Shown: positions 25,496 through 34,165 of the stretch, piece after piece | Position numbering within the stretch: position 1 is the first letter of the stretch | Layout: each line of letters begins with the position of its first letter | Assembly: GCF_001735805.1 (NCBI RefSeq) | Contig: NZ_CP017248.1 | Coordinates: forward strand, 6,882,001 to 6,946,000 | Reading direction: 5' to 3' | DNA: 64,000 nt | From: Streptomyces fodineus | GTDB taxonomy: Bacteria > Actinomycetota > Actinomycetes > Streptomycetales > Streptomycetaceae | The notes under the pieces: model-generated | Told to the model about the DNA's origin: nothing | The model's database searches: none | The model's input: the letters and a program-made list of their open reading frames with translations, nothing else | Made by a program: the position numbers and the translations under genes

Positions 25496-25535
25496 GGGCC
25501 CGACCAGGGGAAACGACCTGGTCAGGGCCCGTTTT
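25496..25535 (+). terminator. Intrinsic terminator of rnpB
   Basis: GGGCCC-GACCAGG and CCTGGTC-A-GGGCCC pair with one bulged A around an eight-base loop and are followed by GTTTT. It lies five bases after the rnpB P1 helix. Confidence 0.85.
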
Positions 25536-25800
25536 ACTGTGCTCGTGCCGACCAGCGGCTTCGCCGTGGTGATCTGGTGGTTCCCCAGCGGTGTCGGGTG
25601 GTCGTCGCCGGAGGTCGGTGATCTGCCGGTGATCTGTCGGTGATCTGTCGGTGGCCGCCAGGACATTGGAGCTTGTCGGCGCCGGCCATCAACGGCACCG
25701 GTCACCAGCACCGCATCGTCCCGACCTGCTGCTACGGCTTCCCCCTGCGTGACCTGCCGGGTGTCAGTCCAGCGGGTCCACGATCAGGAAGGAAGCCACC
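25536..25800. other. Intergenic region between rnpB and the TetX-like gene
   Basis: No gene seen. It holds a short tandem repeat (25616-25653) and, just before 25801, the ribosome binding site AGGAAGG. No clear promoter boxes were found. Confidence 0.5.
25616..25653. repeat. 11-bp tandem repeat, about 3.5 copies
   Basis: CGGTGATCTGC, CGGTGATCTGT and CGGTGATCTGT follow each other without gaps and end in a partial CGGTGG. Non-coding. Probably a replication-slippage product; a stacked-operator role is possible but unsupported. Confidence 0.75.
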
Positions 25801-26937
25801 ATGACCTCCGACGTCACGATCATCGGCGCCGGGCTCGGCGGCCTCACGCTCGCCCGCGTCCTGCACGTCCACGGCATACCGGCCACGGTCTACGAGGCGG
25901 AGCCCTCGCCCGCCGCACGTTCGCAGGGCGGGATGCTCGACATCCACGACTACAACGGACAACTCGCCCTTGAAGCTGCTGACTTGATGAAGGAATTCCG
26001 TGGTCTCGTCCTGGAGGGCCGCCAGGCGATGCGGATCCTCGACCCGGACGGGACCGTCCTGTTCGAGAAGACCGACGACGGCACGGGGGGACGCCCCGAA
26101 GTCCTGCGCGGCGAGCTGCGGCAGGTCCTGCTCGACTCACTACCGGCCGGCACCGTCCGGTGGGGGCACAAGGCCGGCAGCACCCGCACCCTCGGCGACG
26201 GTCGGCACGAGGTGACGTTCGCCGACGGCAGCACCCTCGTCACCGGCCTGCTGGTCGGCGCGGACGGCGCGTGGTCACGGGTCCGGCCGCTGCTCTCCAC
26301 CGCCACACCCGAGTACATCGGCAAGTCGGTCGTCGAGACCTACCTGTTCGAGGCCGACACCCGGCACCCCGCCGCCGCGAAAGCGGTCGGCGGCGGGTCG
26401 ATGATCGCGCCCACGCCGGGCAGGGAGCTCTTCGCCCACCGGGAGAGGGACGACACCCTGCACGCCTACGTGGGGCTGTCCGAGCCGCAGGACTGGTTCG
26501 CCGCCATCGATTTCACCGATGCCGCCGTGGCCACCGCGCGGATCGCGGCAGAGTTCGACGGCTGGGCGCCGGAGCTCACCGCGCTGATCACCGACGGCGA
26601 CATCGCGCCGGTCCTGCGCCCCCTCTACGCTCTGCCCGCCGGACACCGGTGGGACCGGGTGCCCGGGGTGACCCTGCTCGGCGACGCCGCCCACCTCTCG
26701 GCCCCGAACGGCGAAGGCGCCAACCTGGCCATGCTCGACGGCGCCGAACTCGGCAAGGCCCTCGCCGCGCACCCCGGCGACATCGAGGCCGCGCTCACCG
26801 CATACGAGCAGGCCATGTTCTCCCGCAGTGCCGAGGCTGCCACCTTCGCAGGTGCCGAGGCCCACGGGAGCGACTCCGACCAGATCACGGCCCAGGACCT
26901 GGTCACCGCGTTCACCCGGCACGAACAGTCCCGATAG
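25801..26937 (+). CDS. TetX-like FAD-dependent monooxygenase
   Basis: The 378-residue flavoprotein is of the TetX / aromatic hydroxylase type. FAD-binding motif GAGLGGLTLARVL is at 8-20, the Arg motif is VLRGELRQVLLDSL, and the second FAD motif is LLGDAAHLSAPNGEGANLA near residue 297. It hydroxylates an aromatic or polyketide-like substrate with NADPH and O2; TetX itself inactivates tetracyclines, but relatives are diverse. Strong AGGAAGG before the ATG. It stands alone, with no linked regulator. Confidence 0.85.
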   Translation: MTSDVTIIGAGLGGLTLARVLHVHGIPATVYEAEPSPAARSQGGMLDIHDYNGQLALEAADLMKEFRGLVLEGRQAMRILDPDGTVLFEKTDDGTGGRPEVLRGELRQVLLDSLPAGTVRWGHKAGSTRTLGDGRHEVTFADGSTLVTGLLVGADGAWSRVRPLLSTATPEYIGKSVVETYLFEADTRHPAAAKAVGGGSMIAPTPGRELFAHRERDDTLHAYVGLSEPQDWFAAIDFTDAAVATARIAAEFDGWAPELTALITDGDIAPVLRPLYALPAGHRWDRVPGVTLLGDAAHLSAPNGEGANLAMLDGAELGKALAAHPGDIEAALTAYEQAMFSRSAEAATFAGAEAHGSDSDQITAQDLVTAFTRHEQSR

Positions 26938-27031
26938 GGCATGCGCCCAAGGTGTTCGCCGTCGTGCGGGCCGCGGGGCCTCGACGAACCGGCCGAGAGC
27001 CCCCGCGAGGGCCGCACGGCGAAGCCGGCCA

Positions 27032-28453
27032 TCAGGCGGGACCTGTTCGCTCGAGCAGCCACACCGCGTCCGCGTGGAACACCGTCCGATAGGTCGTGTG
27101 CGGGTAGTGGCCGGTCAACGTGGACGGCTCGATCTGCCCCTGCCACCACGTCCCCGGCCCCTGGTCCAGCAGGATCCACTCGGGCGGTGCCGGGCATTGC
27201 AGCCAGCACACCTCGTCACGGGCACCGAGCGACGCCAGCTGGCCCATGCTCGTGGCCACCCACTGGCCGGACGGGATCATCCGCTCGGCGTGCGCCGCCG
27301 CCTGGATGTGCGGGGGTGTGCGGTAGGTGCCCGGCTGCCACAACTGGTTGAGCGGCGACTGGAACACCATCGTCGCGCCCACGGCCGCCATCAGCGCCGG
27401 ACCGTGCGCGGCAAGCCAGGGCGACACGCCCCGCGCCCACGACGGCCGGCCCGCGGCCCGCAACCGGTGCAGCCCGTCGACCGCGGCGACGAACAGGATC
27501 GGCATCGCCGTCGCGTTGTAATGCCAGTCGGTACCCCAGTACGCCGGGTTCGACGAGATCAGGCGCAGCCCCAGGGCCGGCACGGCGGCGAGCACCAGCG
27601 GGGAGCGCAGAGCGAGGCCGGCCGTGGGAAGCAGGAGAAGGGCAAGCAGCGGTCCCTTCGTCTCCCAGCCGGACGCGAGGACACCGAGGTGGTGTGAGCC
27701 GTCCTTCCAGTACGGGTAGGCATGATTCGGGTTCATCGCCGGTATGAGGATCCAGATGGCCAGGAGCGACCAGCCGGCTCCCCAGGCGGCGAGGAGTGCG
27801 CCCGCGAGCCGCTGCCGGTAGGCGAGCGCGATGATCAGGCCGATCGCGGCGAGGGTCCAGCCCTGGTCCTCTTTCACCCACACCAGAGGGGCGGCCCACC
27901 ACACAGCGGGCCACGCCCGCCGGCGGGCCAGCGCGGACAGGGAGCAGGCCAGCAGCAGCACCGCGAACGCCACCTCGTGGAAGTCCGACCAGACCATGGC
28001 GGACAGGCCCCACGACAGACCGTAGGCGGCGGTGATCAGCCGGGCCTCGCCCCGCGTCAGCAGCTCGGCTGCCGCACGGTGCACGGGCACGACGGACGCG
28101 GCGGCCAGCGCGGCCTGGGCGACGAGGAGCGTCACGGGGGACGGGAAGGCGCGGAAGAACGGGGCGAGCACCGCGACGACGGGCGAGAAATGATCTCCCA
28201 GGACGTCCATGCCCTTGATCGGCACCACGGGCGCCTGCCCTGTGGCGTAGCGGGCCACGGCTTCCGTGAAGATGCCGATGTCCCAGGAGGCGGGGTTGCC
28301 GGTCAGGTACCGGGCCACGGACAGGGTGACGTACACGGCGAACACCGTGGCGACTATCGCCCACAACACCGGATCCGCCGGCCGTATCCGGCGGACGGAC
28401 ACGGCACGACGAACGGCCGGCGGTATGTCGAATCTGCCGGATATGACGGGCAC
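27032..28453 (-). CDS. DUF2079 polytopic membrane protein
   Basis: The 473-residue integral membrane protein has about 10 TM helices. The signature W-D-x-G-x-F/I (ASWDIGIFTEAV) and GDHFSPVV near the N-terminus, with WHYNATAMPILF later, mark the DUF2079 family, which is distantly related to GT-C glycosyltransferases. Function unknown; a lipid-linked sugar transferase of the envelope is a reasonable guess. It starts at 28453 and reads away from the biosynthetic operon, whose last stop lies 31 bases away, so it probably marks the edge of that cluster. Confidence 0.8.
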   Translation of the reverse strand: MPVISGRFDIPPAVRRAVSVRRIRPADPVLWAIVATVFAVYVTLSVARYLTGNPASWDIGIFTEAVARYATGQAPVVPIKGMDVLGDHFSPVVAVLAPFFRAFPSPVTLLVAQAALAAASVVPVHRAAAELLTRGEARLITAAYGLSWGLSAMVWSDFHEVAFAVLLLACSLSALARRRAWPAVWWAAPLVWVKEDQGWTLAAIGLIIALAYRQRLAGALLAAWGAGWSLLAIWILIPAMNPNHAYPYWKDGSHHLGVLASGWETKGPLLALLLLPTAGLALRSPLVLAAVPALGLRLISSNPAYWGTDWHYNATAMPILFVAAVDGLHRLRAAGRPSWARGVSPWLAAHGPALMAAVGATMVFQSPLNQLWQPGTYRTPPHIQAAAHAERMIPSGQWVATSMGQLASLGARDEVCWLQCPAPPEWILLDQGPGTWWQGQIEPSTLTGHYPHTTYRTVFHADAVWLLERTGPA

Positions 28454-28484
28454 CTCTATAGGATCACCACTCCGTCACCGCGGA

Positions 28485-30002
28485 TCAAACGCAGTCGTCG
28501 ACCATCAGCCCGCGCAGCCCATTCCGGTCCACCTTGCCGTTGCCGTTGCGCGGGAGGGCGTCCAGGAGGTGGAGGGTGTCGATGGTGATGCCCTGGGGGA
28601 GGCGGGTGGCGCAGTGGCGTTTGACGGACAGGAGTGAGGGCGGGGGCCCGGACGCCGGGACGATGAACGCGGTCAGGCGGGTGTCCAGGGCGGAGCCGAC
28701 CGTCAGGGCCGCCGCCTCGGCGACCTCGGGGTGGGAGCAGAGGGCTGCCTCGATCTCCGTGAGGTGCATGCGGATGCCGTGGATCTTCACCGTGTCGTCC
28801 AGGCGGCCGAGGTAGACGAAGTCACCGTTCTCGTCCCGGCGTACCCGGTCCCCGGTGCGGTACCAGCCCTGGTGCGGGGGCCCGTTCCAGTAGCCGAGCA
28901 TGACGGTGGGACCGGACACGACGAGCTCGCCGGAGCCGGAGCCGGAGCCGGAGCCGAAGTCGGAGCCGGCGGTGGCGCCCGAGGGGTCGTCGAGGGGGCG
29001 GATCGTGACCTTGTTCCCGCAGGTCGGGCGGCCTATCGGAGGAGAGACGGCCGGGGTTCCCGCGGTCGGCGGGGGGAGTTCGTACGCCGTGCAGACGTTG
29101 GTCTCGGTCGGGCCGTAGAGGTTCAGGAAGCGTTTGCCGGGCCAGTGGTGGCGCAGTCGGTGCAGGTCGTCGGCGGGGAAGACCTCGCCCGCGAACAGGA
29201 CCGCGCGCAGATGGGGGAGCGGGCGCTCCAGGAGGCCGCCGTCGCGCATCATCAGCATCAGGGCGGAGGGGACCGAGTACCAGACGGTGAGCCGGCGGCG
29301 GTCCAGTACGTCGGTCAGGGCCCGGGGCGCCTGTGCCAGGTCCGGTGGGATCAGGTGGACCGAGGCTCCGGCGGCGAAGGCGGCGTAGAGGTCCAGGACG
29401 GACAGGTCGAAGTTGAGGGGGGCGTGGTTGGCGAAGCGGTCGGCCGGTGTGGCCTTCAGGGTTTCGGTGGCCCAGTCGACGAAGGCCAGGGCGTTGCGGT
29501 GGCTGAGGCAGACGCCCTTGGGGCGGCCGGTGGAGCCGGAGGTGTAGAGGATGTACGCGGGGGAGTCGGGGGACACCGGCCCCGCGTCGTGCGAGGGGAC
29601 CGCGGTGGTGAGGGGGCGTGGTGCGTCGAGGAGCACCGGCGTGTGCCGCGGAGCCAGGGCCCTGGCACGGTCCGCCGTGGTGAAGAGCGCGGCCGGGGCG
29701 CAGTCCCCGATGATCCGCGCCGCCCGGCCGGCCGGGTTGCGGGGGTCGACGGGGACGTAGACGGCGCCGATGCGCAGGGCGGCCTGCGTCGCGGCCACGG
29801 CCCGCACGGTCTTGTCGGTCCAGATGACCACCCGGTCGCCCGCCGAGACCCCGAGCGCTCTCAGGTCGTACGCCAACGCGTCGGCCAGGGCGTCCAGTTG
29901 GCCGTAGGTGAGGCTGGTGGTGGGGTCGGTCACCGCGGTCGCGCCCGGTGTGCGGCGGGCCGCCCGGGTCACCAGATCGTGGAGGAGGACGGCGGGGGTC
30001 AC
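28485..30002 (-). CDS. Stand-alone adenylation enzyme, L-prolyl-PCP synthetase type (RedM/PltF-like)
   Basis: This 505-residue adenylation domain has A3 YTSGSTGRPKG (153-163), A5 NLYGPTET, A7 YRTGD (381-385) and A10 NGNGKVD with catalytic Lys490. With the PltE/RedW-type dehydrogenase directly upstream, the carrier protein and the halogenases, it most likely loads L-proline onto the PCP as the first step to a pyrrole-2-carboxyl thioester. Substrate choice is inferred from context. GTG start at 30002 overlaps the dehydrogenase stop (GTGA). A Gly-Ser insert between A5 and A7 is encoded by a hexanucleotide repeat. Confidence 0.82.
   Translation of the reverse strand: MTPAVLLHDLVTRAARRTPGATAVTDPTTSLTYGQLDALADALAYDLRALGVSAGDRVVIWTDKTVRAVAATQAALRIGAVYVPVDPRNPAGRAARIIGDCAPAALFTTADRARALAPRHTPVLLDAPRPLTTAVPSHDAGPVSPDSPAYILYTSGSTGRPKGVCLSHRNALAFVDWATETLKATPADRFANHAPLNFDLSVLDLYAAFAAGASVHLIPPDLAQAPRALTDVLDRRRLTVWYSVPSALMLMMRDGGLLERPLPHLRAVLFAGEVFPADDLHRLRHHWPGKRFLNLYGPTETNVCTAYELPPPTAGTPAVSPPIGRPTCGNKVTIRPLDDPSGATAGSDFGSGSGSGSGELVVSGPTVMLGYWNGPPHQGWYRTGDRVRRDENGDFVYLGRLDDTVKIHGIRMHLTEIEAALCSHPEVAEAAALTVGSALDTRLTAFIVPASGPPPSLLSVKRHCATRLPQGITIDTLHLLDALPRNGNGKVDRNGLRGLMVDDCV
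28931..28966. repeat. Hexanucleotide repeat encoding a Gly-Ser stretch
   Basis: CGGAGC occurs four times in a row, then a variant CGAAGT, then CGGAGC again. On the minus strand it encodes alternating Gly and Ser (about residues 346-358 of the adenylation enzyme), before strand LVVSGP. Slippage-prone; the encoded loop is likely flexible. Confidence 0.85.
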
Positions 30003-31132
30003 AGGCCGAGTCCCTTGGCGATCAGCTCGCGCTGGATGTCGGAGGTACCGGAGAAGGTACGGGCCGGCAGCGCGTCGCTCAGGGCGCGTGCGATGTCCGT
30101 ACGGCCGGAGTACGCCGAGCCCGCGAACAGCTGGGTGGCGTCGAGGGCGGTCTGGACGGCGCTCTCGGCGATGTGCAGCTTGGCCAGCGCGATGTCCAGC
30201 TGGGTGTGCTCGCCGCGGTCCAGGAGCCAGCAGGTGCGGTAGAGCAGGAGCCGGGAGGTCTCCAGGCGCAGTTTCATCTCCGCGATGCGGTGGGAGACCG
30301 CCTGGTGGTCGGCCAGGGCGCGCCCGAACTGCCGTCGCCCGGTGGCGTGTTGGGCGCACTCGTCGACGAGACGGTCCATCTGGCCCACGTACGCGGCGAA
30401 CAGGCAGGTGCGCTCCCACCGCATGGAGGACTGGAAGATGGCCGCGCCCTGACCGGGGCGCCCCACGACCCGGGCGGCGGGCACGACCGCGTCGGTGAAG
30501 GTGACGGTGGCCGCCGGGCAGGTGGTGAGCGCCTGCTTGCCGAACGGCGTGCCGACGGTGACCCCCGGGGTGTCGCGGTCCACGGCGAAGCAGGTCACGC
30601 CGAGGAAGCCGAAGGCCGGATCGGTGACGGCGTAGACGAGCAGCAGGTCGGCGACGGGGGCGTTGCTGACGAAGGACTTGGTGCCGTTGAGGACGTAGTG
30701 GTCGCCGTGCCGCTCGGCGGTGGTGCGCAGGGCGGTGACGTCCGAGCCGGCCTCCTCCTCGGTGATCGCGTTGGCGCCGATCGCCGTGCCGTCGGCGAGG
30801 CGCGGGACGAGCTCCGCCCGCAGCCGGTCGTGGCCGTGCTCGGCGATCGGCATGGCCACGGCGAAGAGATGGGCCAGCACGGAGAAGAGCAGGCCCATGT
30901 CCGCGCAGCCGCGCCCGGCCGCCTCGACCGCGTGGGCGGTGGTCAGGGCGTCGTGCCCCTGCCCGCCCAGTTCCTCGGGCACCGACAGCCCGGTGAGGCC
31001 GAACTCCGCGCAGGCACGCCAGCGTTCGGCCGGGGCGGCGGGCTCGGCCGGGCCGTGACCGCCGAGGGCGCGGGCGCCGGCCAGGACGCGCAGGTACGCG
31101 GCCTGCTGAACGTCGGTCCAGGAGAACTCCAT
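29999..31132 (-). CDS. Acyl-CoA-dehydrogenase-like prolyl-PCP oxidase (RedW/PltE type)
   Basis: This 377-residue flavoprotein has the ACAD fold: FAD/substrate segments ITEEEAGSDVTALRT and YVLNGTKSFVSNAP, then SSMRWERTCLFAAYVG, SHRIAEMKLRLETSRLLLY and the C-terminal SGTSDIQRELIAKGLGL. The wording closely follows the branch that oxidises prolyl-S-PCP by four electrons to pyrrolyl-S-PCP in prodigiosin, pyoluteorin and hormaomycin pathways. It overlaps the adenylation gene (GTGA), as expected for partners. Acts in the cytoplasm; the acceptor is molecular oxygen or an electron-transfer flavoprotein. Confidence 0.82.
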   Translation of the reverse strand: MEFSWTDVQQAAYLRVLAGARALGGHGPAEPAAPAERWRACAEFGLTGLSVPEELGGQGHDALTTAHAVEAAGRGCADMGLLFSVLAHLFAVAMPIAEHGHDRLRAELVPRLADGTAIGANAITEEEAGSDVTALRTTAERHGDHYVLNGTKSFVSNAPVADLLLVYAVTDPAFGFLGVTCFAVDRDTPGVTVGTPFGKQALTTCPAATVTFTDAVVPAARVVGRPGQGAAIFQSSMRWERTCLFAAYVGQMDRLVDECAQHATGRRQFGRALADHQAVSHRIAEMKLRLETSRLLLYRTCWLLDRGEHTQLDIALAKLHIAESAVQTALDATQLFAGSAYSGRTDIARALSDALPARTFSGTSDIQRELIAKGLGL

Positions 31133-31180
31133 CGGCGGGTCCTTCAGCTGCTCGGCGGTGGTGGTGGGAGACGACAGGGC

Positions 31181-32425
31181 TCAGCGGTAGTGGGAGATGA
31201 CGTGCTCGCCGAAGAGACGCAACTGCTTCTTGGTCTCCTCCAGGGGCATCAGGCCCTGCTCCACGTACAGGCCGAACCAGCTCAGCTCGCCTCCGTTGCC
31301 GTAACACGAGGCGACCTCGGCGACCTGCTCGCGGACCTGTTCGGGCGTGCCGCCGATCGCGTACTTCGAGTCGAACATCCGCTGCACGGTCCACTCGCTC
31401 TTCGGCAGCATCCGACCGGGGTACTTCTCGTCGTCCTCGGCCAGCCGGAACGCCTCCCAGAAACCGAAGTCGCCGAGGTACTCGTTGAAGGCGGCGTAGG
31501 TGGTGCGTTCGGTGATCTCGTACAGCTCCTCCGGCGTGTCCGCGAAGTGCATCGAGCGGATCGCGCCGACACCCTCGCCCAGCTTCAGGTCGCGGCCGTG
31601 CTCGGCGGCGGTCTCCTGATAGGCGCGGCACAGCTCCACGAACTTCTCGGGGCGCGGGCCGAGGATCCAGGGCACGATGTTCTCGCGGGCGGTGTAGCGG
31701 ATCGTCTTCTCGCTGAGGGAGAAGGGCTGCATCAGCGGCGGATGCGGCTGCTGGTAGGGGGCGGGTACGACCGAGACGCGGCGGATCACCCCGTCCTCGT
31801 CCAGTTCGCCCGGGGCGCCGTACTTCCGGGTCCACTCCTGGGCGGGCCAGCGGGTGATGCCCTGCTCGTAGGGGAAGGGCACCTGGTAGTACTCGCCGTC
31901 GAAGTCGATCGTCTCCTGGGTCCAGGCCATCTTGACGATCTTCATGTACTCCTCGTACACGGCACGGTTGTGCTCGTCGGTCGCGGAGCCGTCCATGGGG
32001 GTGCCGCGCACCCGGGTGTGCTGGCCCATCACGTTCAGCCAGCGGTCCTGGAAGCCGCGCGCGAAACCGGCGTAGATCCGGCCCTTGGTGAGATGGTCCA
32101 GCATCGCCAGTTCCTCGGCGACGCGCAGCGGATCCCAGGAGGGGAGTACGAGGCCCAGCGGGCTGAACTTGATGCGCTCGGTGCGGGCGGCGAGGTCCGC
32201 GTACAGCAGCAGCGGGGCGACGGAGATCTCGAAGCCCTCGGAGTGGAAGTGGTGTTCGGTGGTGGACAGCACGTCGAAGCCGACCTCGTCCGCGAGCTGG
32301 GCGATCTCGCGGACCTCGGTGAGCATCTCCTGGTACTTGTCGTTGTCGCGGCCGACGGGACGCAGGCGCTCGCGTTCCTCGAAGGTCGCCGGGATGGTGG
32401 GCGTGATGAAGAGCAGGAACTTCAT
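31181..32425 (-). CDS. LLM-class (LuxA-like) flavin-dependent monooxygenase
   Basis: This 414-residue enzyme has the TIM-barrel bacterial-luciferase-like fold: MKFLLFITPTIPATFEE start, LADEVGFDVLSTTEHHFHSEG, RIKFSPLGLVLPSWDPLRVAEEL, and GRIYAGFARGFQDRW. Such enzymes use FMNH2 and O2 to oxidise aldehydes, ketones or sulfonates. In this operon it follows LuxC-, LuxE- and LuxD-like genes. My inference is that it oxidises the aldehyde made by the LuxC-like reductase (Baeyer-Villiger or Dakin-like chemistry). No flavin reductase is seen nearby, so one must come from elsewhere. Start ATG at 32425. Confidence 0.8.
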   Translation of the reverse strand: MKFLLFITPTIPATFEERERLRPVGRDNDKYQEMLTEVREIAQLADEVGFDVLSTTEHHFHSEGFEISVAPLLLYADLAARTERIKFSPLGLVLPSWDPLRVAEELAMLDHLTKGRIYAGFARGFQDRWLNVMGQHTRVRGTPMDGSATDEHNRAVYEEYMKIVKMAWTQETIDFDGEYYQVPFPYEQGITRWPAQEWTRKYGAPGELDEDGVIRRVSVVPAPYQQPHPPLMQPFSLSEKTIRYTARENIVPWILGPRPEKFVELCRAYQETAAEHGRDLKLGEGVGAIRSMHFADTPEELYEITERTTYAAFNEYLGDFGFWEAFRLAEDDEKYPGRMLPKSEWTVQRMFDSKYAIGGTPEQVREQVAEVASCYGNGGELSWFGLYVEQGLMPLEETKKQLRLFGEHVISHYR

Positions 32426-32469
32426 GGGCGCGCTTTCCGCTTTCGGTCTTCGGTCTTCGGGGAGATGCG

Positions 32470-34164
32470 TTACGGCACGACGGTGGTGGCCGTCATCAGG
32501 AACTCGGCGAGGTGCCCGTCGTGCGGCAGACCGGGCACATACGTGCTGGTCGGCCGGGAGCCGAGGAACACGTTCCGGATGGTGGGTTCGGCGAGGGCCG
32601 AGGCGGTCAGGCCGGTGTCGCCGGTGAGCGTCATCAGGGCGAGGCTGTGCCGCAGGGGGCCGAGTCCGTCGCGGCGGTGCCACGGCGCCACCCATAGGCA
32701 GGGGAAGGGCATTTCGGCGCCGAGGACGGGGTCCCGGGGATCCGCCGCGAGATGCAGGGCGGGCCGGAGCGCGGCGCTGCCGTCGCCCAGGTCGGCGACC
32801 AGGCTGTCCGCGCCGAGCAGCGGCTCGGTGTGCGCGGCCCGCCGGGCGAGGTGGCCGCGCAGTGCGTGGGCGCGCGCGAGCGGGGTCACCGGCAGGGCCG
32901 CGCCGGGGTCTTCGGGCGGCAGGACCGGGAGCCGGGCCAGCCGTGCGGCCAGCGCCTCGGCCACCGGGCGGGCGTCGCCCTCGACGAGCAGCGCGGTGGC
33001 GTTCACACAGCCGAGCCCGCCCCCGGAGGTGACGGACTCCTCGATGACGTCCAGGTGCCGCCGCCAGTCCGTGCCCGCGGTGATGAGGATCTTGGAGCGG
33101 CCGGGGCCCTGGGTGAGGACCGCGCCGTCCTCGCGGTAGCGGTGTACGACGTCGTCGCCGCCGAAGACCACGGACCGGTCGGCCGCCGCCACCAGCGCGT
33201 CACCGACCTCGTGGCCGCCGGGGAGCAGCACGCAGTGCGCCGGGTCCAGGCCGGCCGCACGCAGCGCCTTGACCAGCCGGGCCGGGGTGAACGGGTCACG
33301 GCGGGACGGCCGTACCGCTACCCGGTAGCCGAGGGCGAGCGCGGTGAGCCATTCCAGGTGCGGCCCGGGGTGGTTGCCGGGCGCGAGTACGGCGAGGACG
33401 TCGCCCCTGCGGGTCCAGACGGCGCCCGGCGCAAGGGCCCCGCCGGCCCAGGGGAAGCGGGGTGCCACGGCCACCGGCCGCTGCCCGTCCGCTGCGTCGG
33501 CGATCGCCGCGGCACCGGTCTCGAAGAGGCGCAGCGCGGCCCGCGGGGTGGCCAGCGGCAGTCCGGCCGTACGCGACACGGAGCGGCAGTAGTCCTCCGG
33601 GGTCTCACCGTCCAGCGTGCCGGTGGCGAAGAGCCGCCCGGCAGCGCCGATCACCTCCCGGACGCGCTCCGGATCGGGCGCGTGGACCCGCCGCATCCCC
33701 TCGACGGCCCGCACCACGGCCAGCCGCGGCACCATCGCCAGGTCGACGAAGGGCCGGCCGGCGACATCGGGGACGACCGCGCGGCGATGGGGCCCGTAAC
33801 TTCCGCTCGGGACCAGGGCGTTGAGGGTGCGCAGGGGGGTGGCGGGAGCGTTGGGGGCGGCAGGGGTGGCGGGCGCTGTAGTGGTGGCGGATGCGGCTGG
33901 GGCCGGCGGGGCCGGGACTTCAGTGGCGGTATGGGCGCCGAGGACAGAGGCAGTGGTCGGGGCCGTATGGGTGCCGGAAACGGCTGGGTTCGCCGGGGCG
34001 GCCACTTGAGTGGCGGCGTGGGCGCCGAGGGCAGCGTCAGTGGCCGGAGCCGTATGGGTGGCGGAAGCGGCTGGGGCCACCGGCGTGGCGGCCTGCGCGT
34101 CGGGGATGTCCGGAGTGGTGGACGTGCCAGGGGTGGGCGTATGGGCGGAGGTGGGGGCCGGCAT
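32470..34164 (-). CDS. LuxC-like acyl reductase with repetitive N-terminal extension
   Basis: The 564-residue protein is a LuxC/aldehyde-dehydrogenase-fold acyl reductase. Residues about 120-564 contain VLAVLAPGNHPGPHLEW and ALGYRVAVRPSRRDPF (nucleotide-binding side) and TSGGGLGCVNATALLVEG with catalytic Cys386, which takes the acyl group from LuxE before NADPH reduction to aldehyde. Residues 25-107 are three Ala/Pro/Thr-rich repeats of about 29 residues not found in LuxC, probably disordered. The ATG 34164 lies one base after the LuxE-like stop (TGA-C-ATG). An internal start near residue 110 would drop the repeats; I kept the long form because the coupling is so tight. Confidence 0.8.
   Translation of the reverse strand: MPAPTSAHTPTPGTSTTPDIPDAQAATPVAPAASATHTAPATDAALGAHAATQVAAPANPAVSGTHTAPTTASVLGAHTATEVPAPPAPAASATTTAPATPAAPNAPATPLRTLNALVPSGSYGPHRRAVVPDVAGRPFVDLAMVPRLAVVRAVEGMRRVHAPDPERVREVIGAAGRLFATGTLDGETPEDYCRSVSRTAGLPLATPRAALRLFETGAAAIADAADGQRPVAVAPRFPWAGGALAPGAVWTRRGDVLAVLAPGNHPGPHLEWLTALALGYRVAVRPSRRDPFTPARLVKALRAAGLDPAHCVLLPGGHEVGDALVAAADRSVVFGGDDVVHRYREDGAVLTQGPGRSKILITAGTDWRRHLDVIEESVTSGGGLGCVNATALLVEGDARPVAEALAARLARLPVLPPEDPGAALPVTPLARAHALRGHLARRAAHTEPLLGADSLVADLGDGSAALRPALHLAADPRDPVLGAEMPFPCLWVAPWHRRDGLGPLRHSLALMTLTGDTGLTASALAEPTIRNVFLGSRPTSTYVPGLPHDGHLAEFLMTATTVVP
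33836..34110. repeat. 87-bp tandem repeats in the LuxC-like gene
   Basis: Two clear copies begin at GCCGAGG 33936 and 34023 (exact 87-base period; shared GTATGGGTG and CGGCTGGG blocks), with a degenerate third copy towards 33840. They keep frame (29 codons) and encode Ala/Pro/Thr-rich repeats. Recent duplication is suggested by DNA-level identity. Confidence 0.75.
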
Positions 34165-34165
34165 G

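Noticed and set aside
30003..31835. N-terminal extension of the adenylation frame
   Set aside because: The frame stays open upstream only because of high GC; that part is antisense-like Arg/Pro-rich and overlaps the real dehydrogenase gene. The GTG at 30002 gives the normal length.
29948..33139. 1063-codon plus-strand frame
   Set aside because: Antisense to the dehydrogenase, LLM and LuxC-like genes, which overlap neatly and carry motifs.
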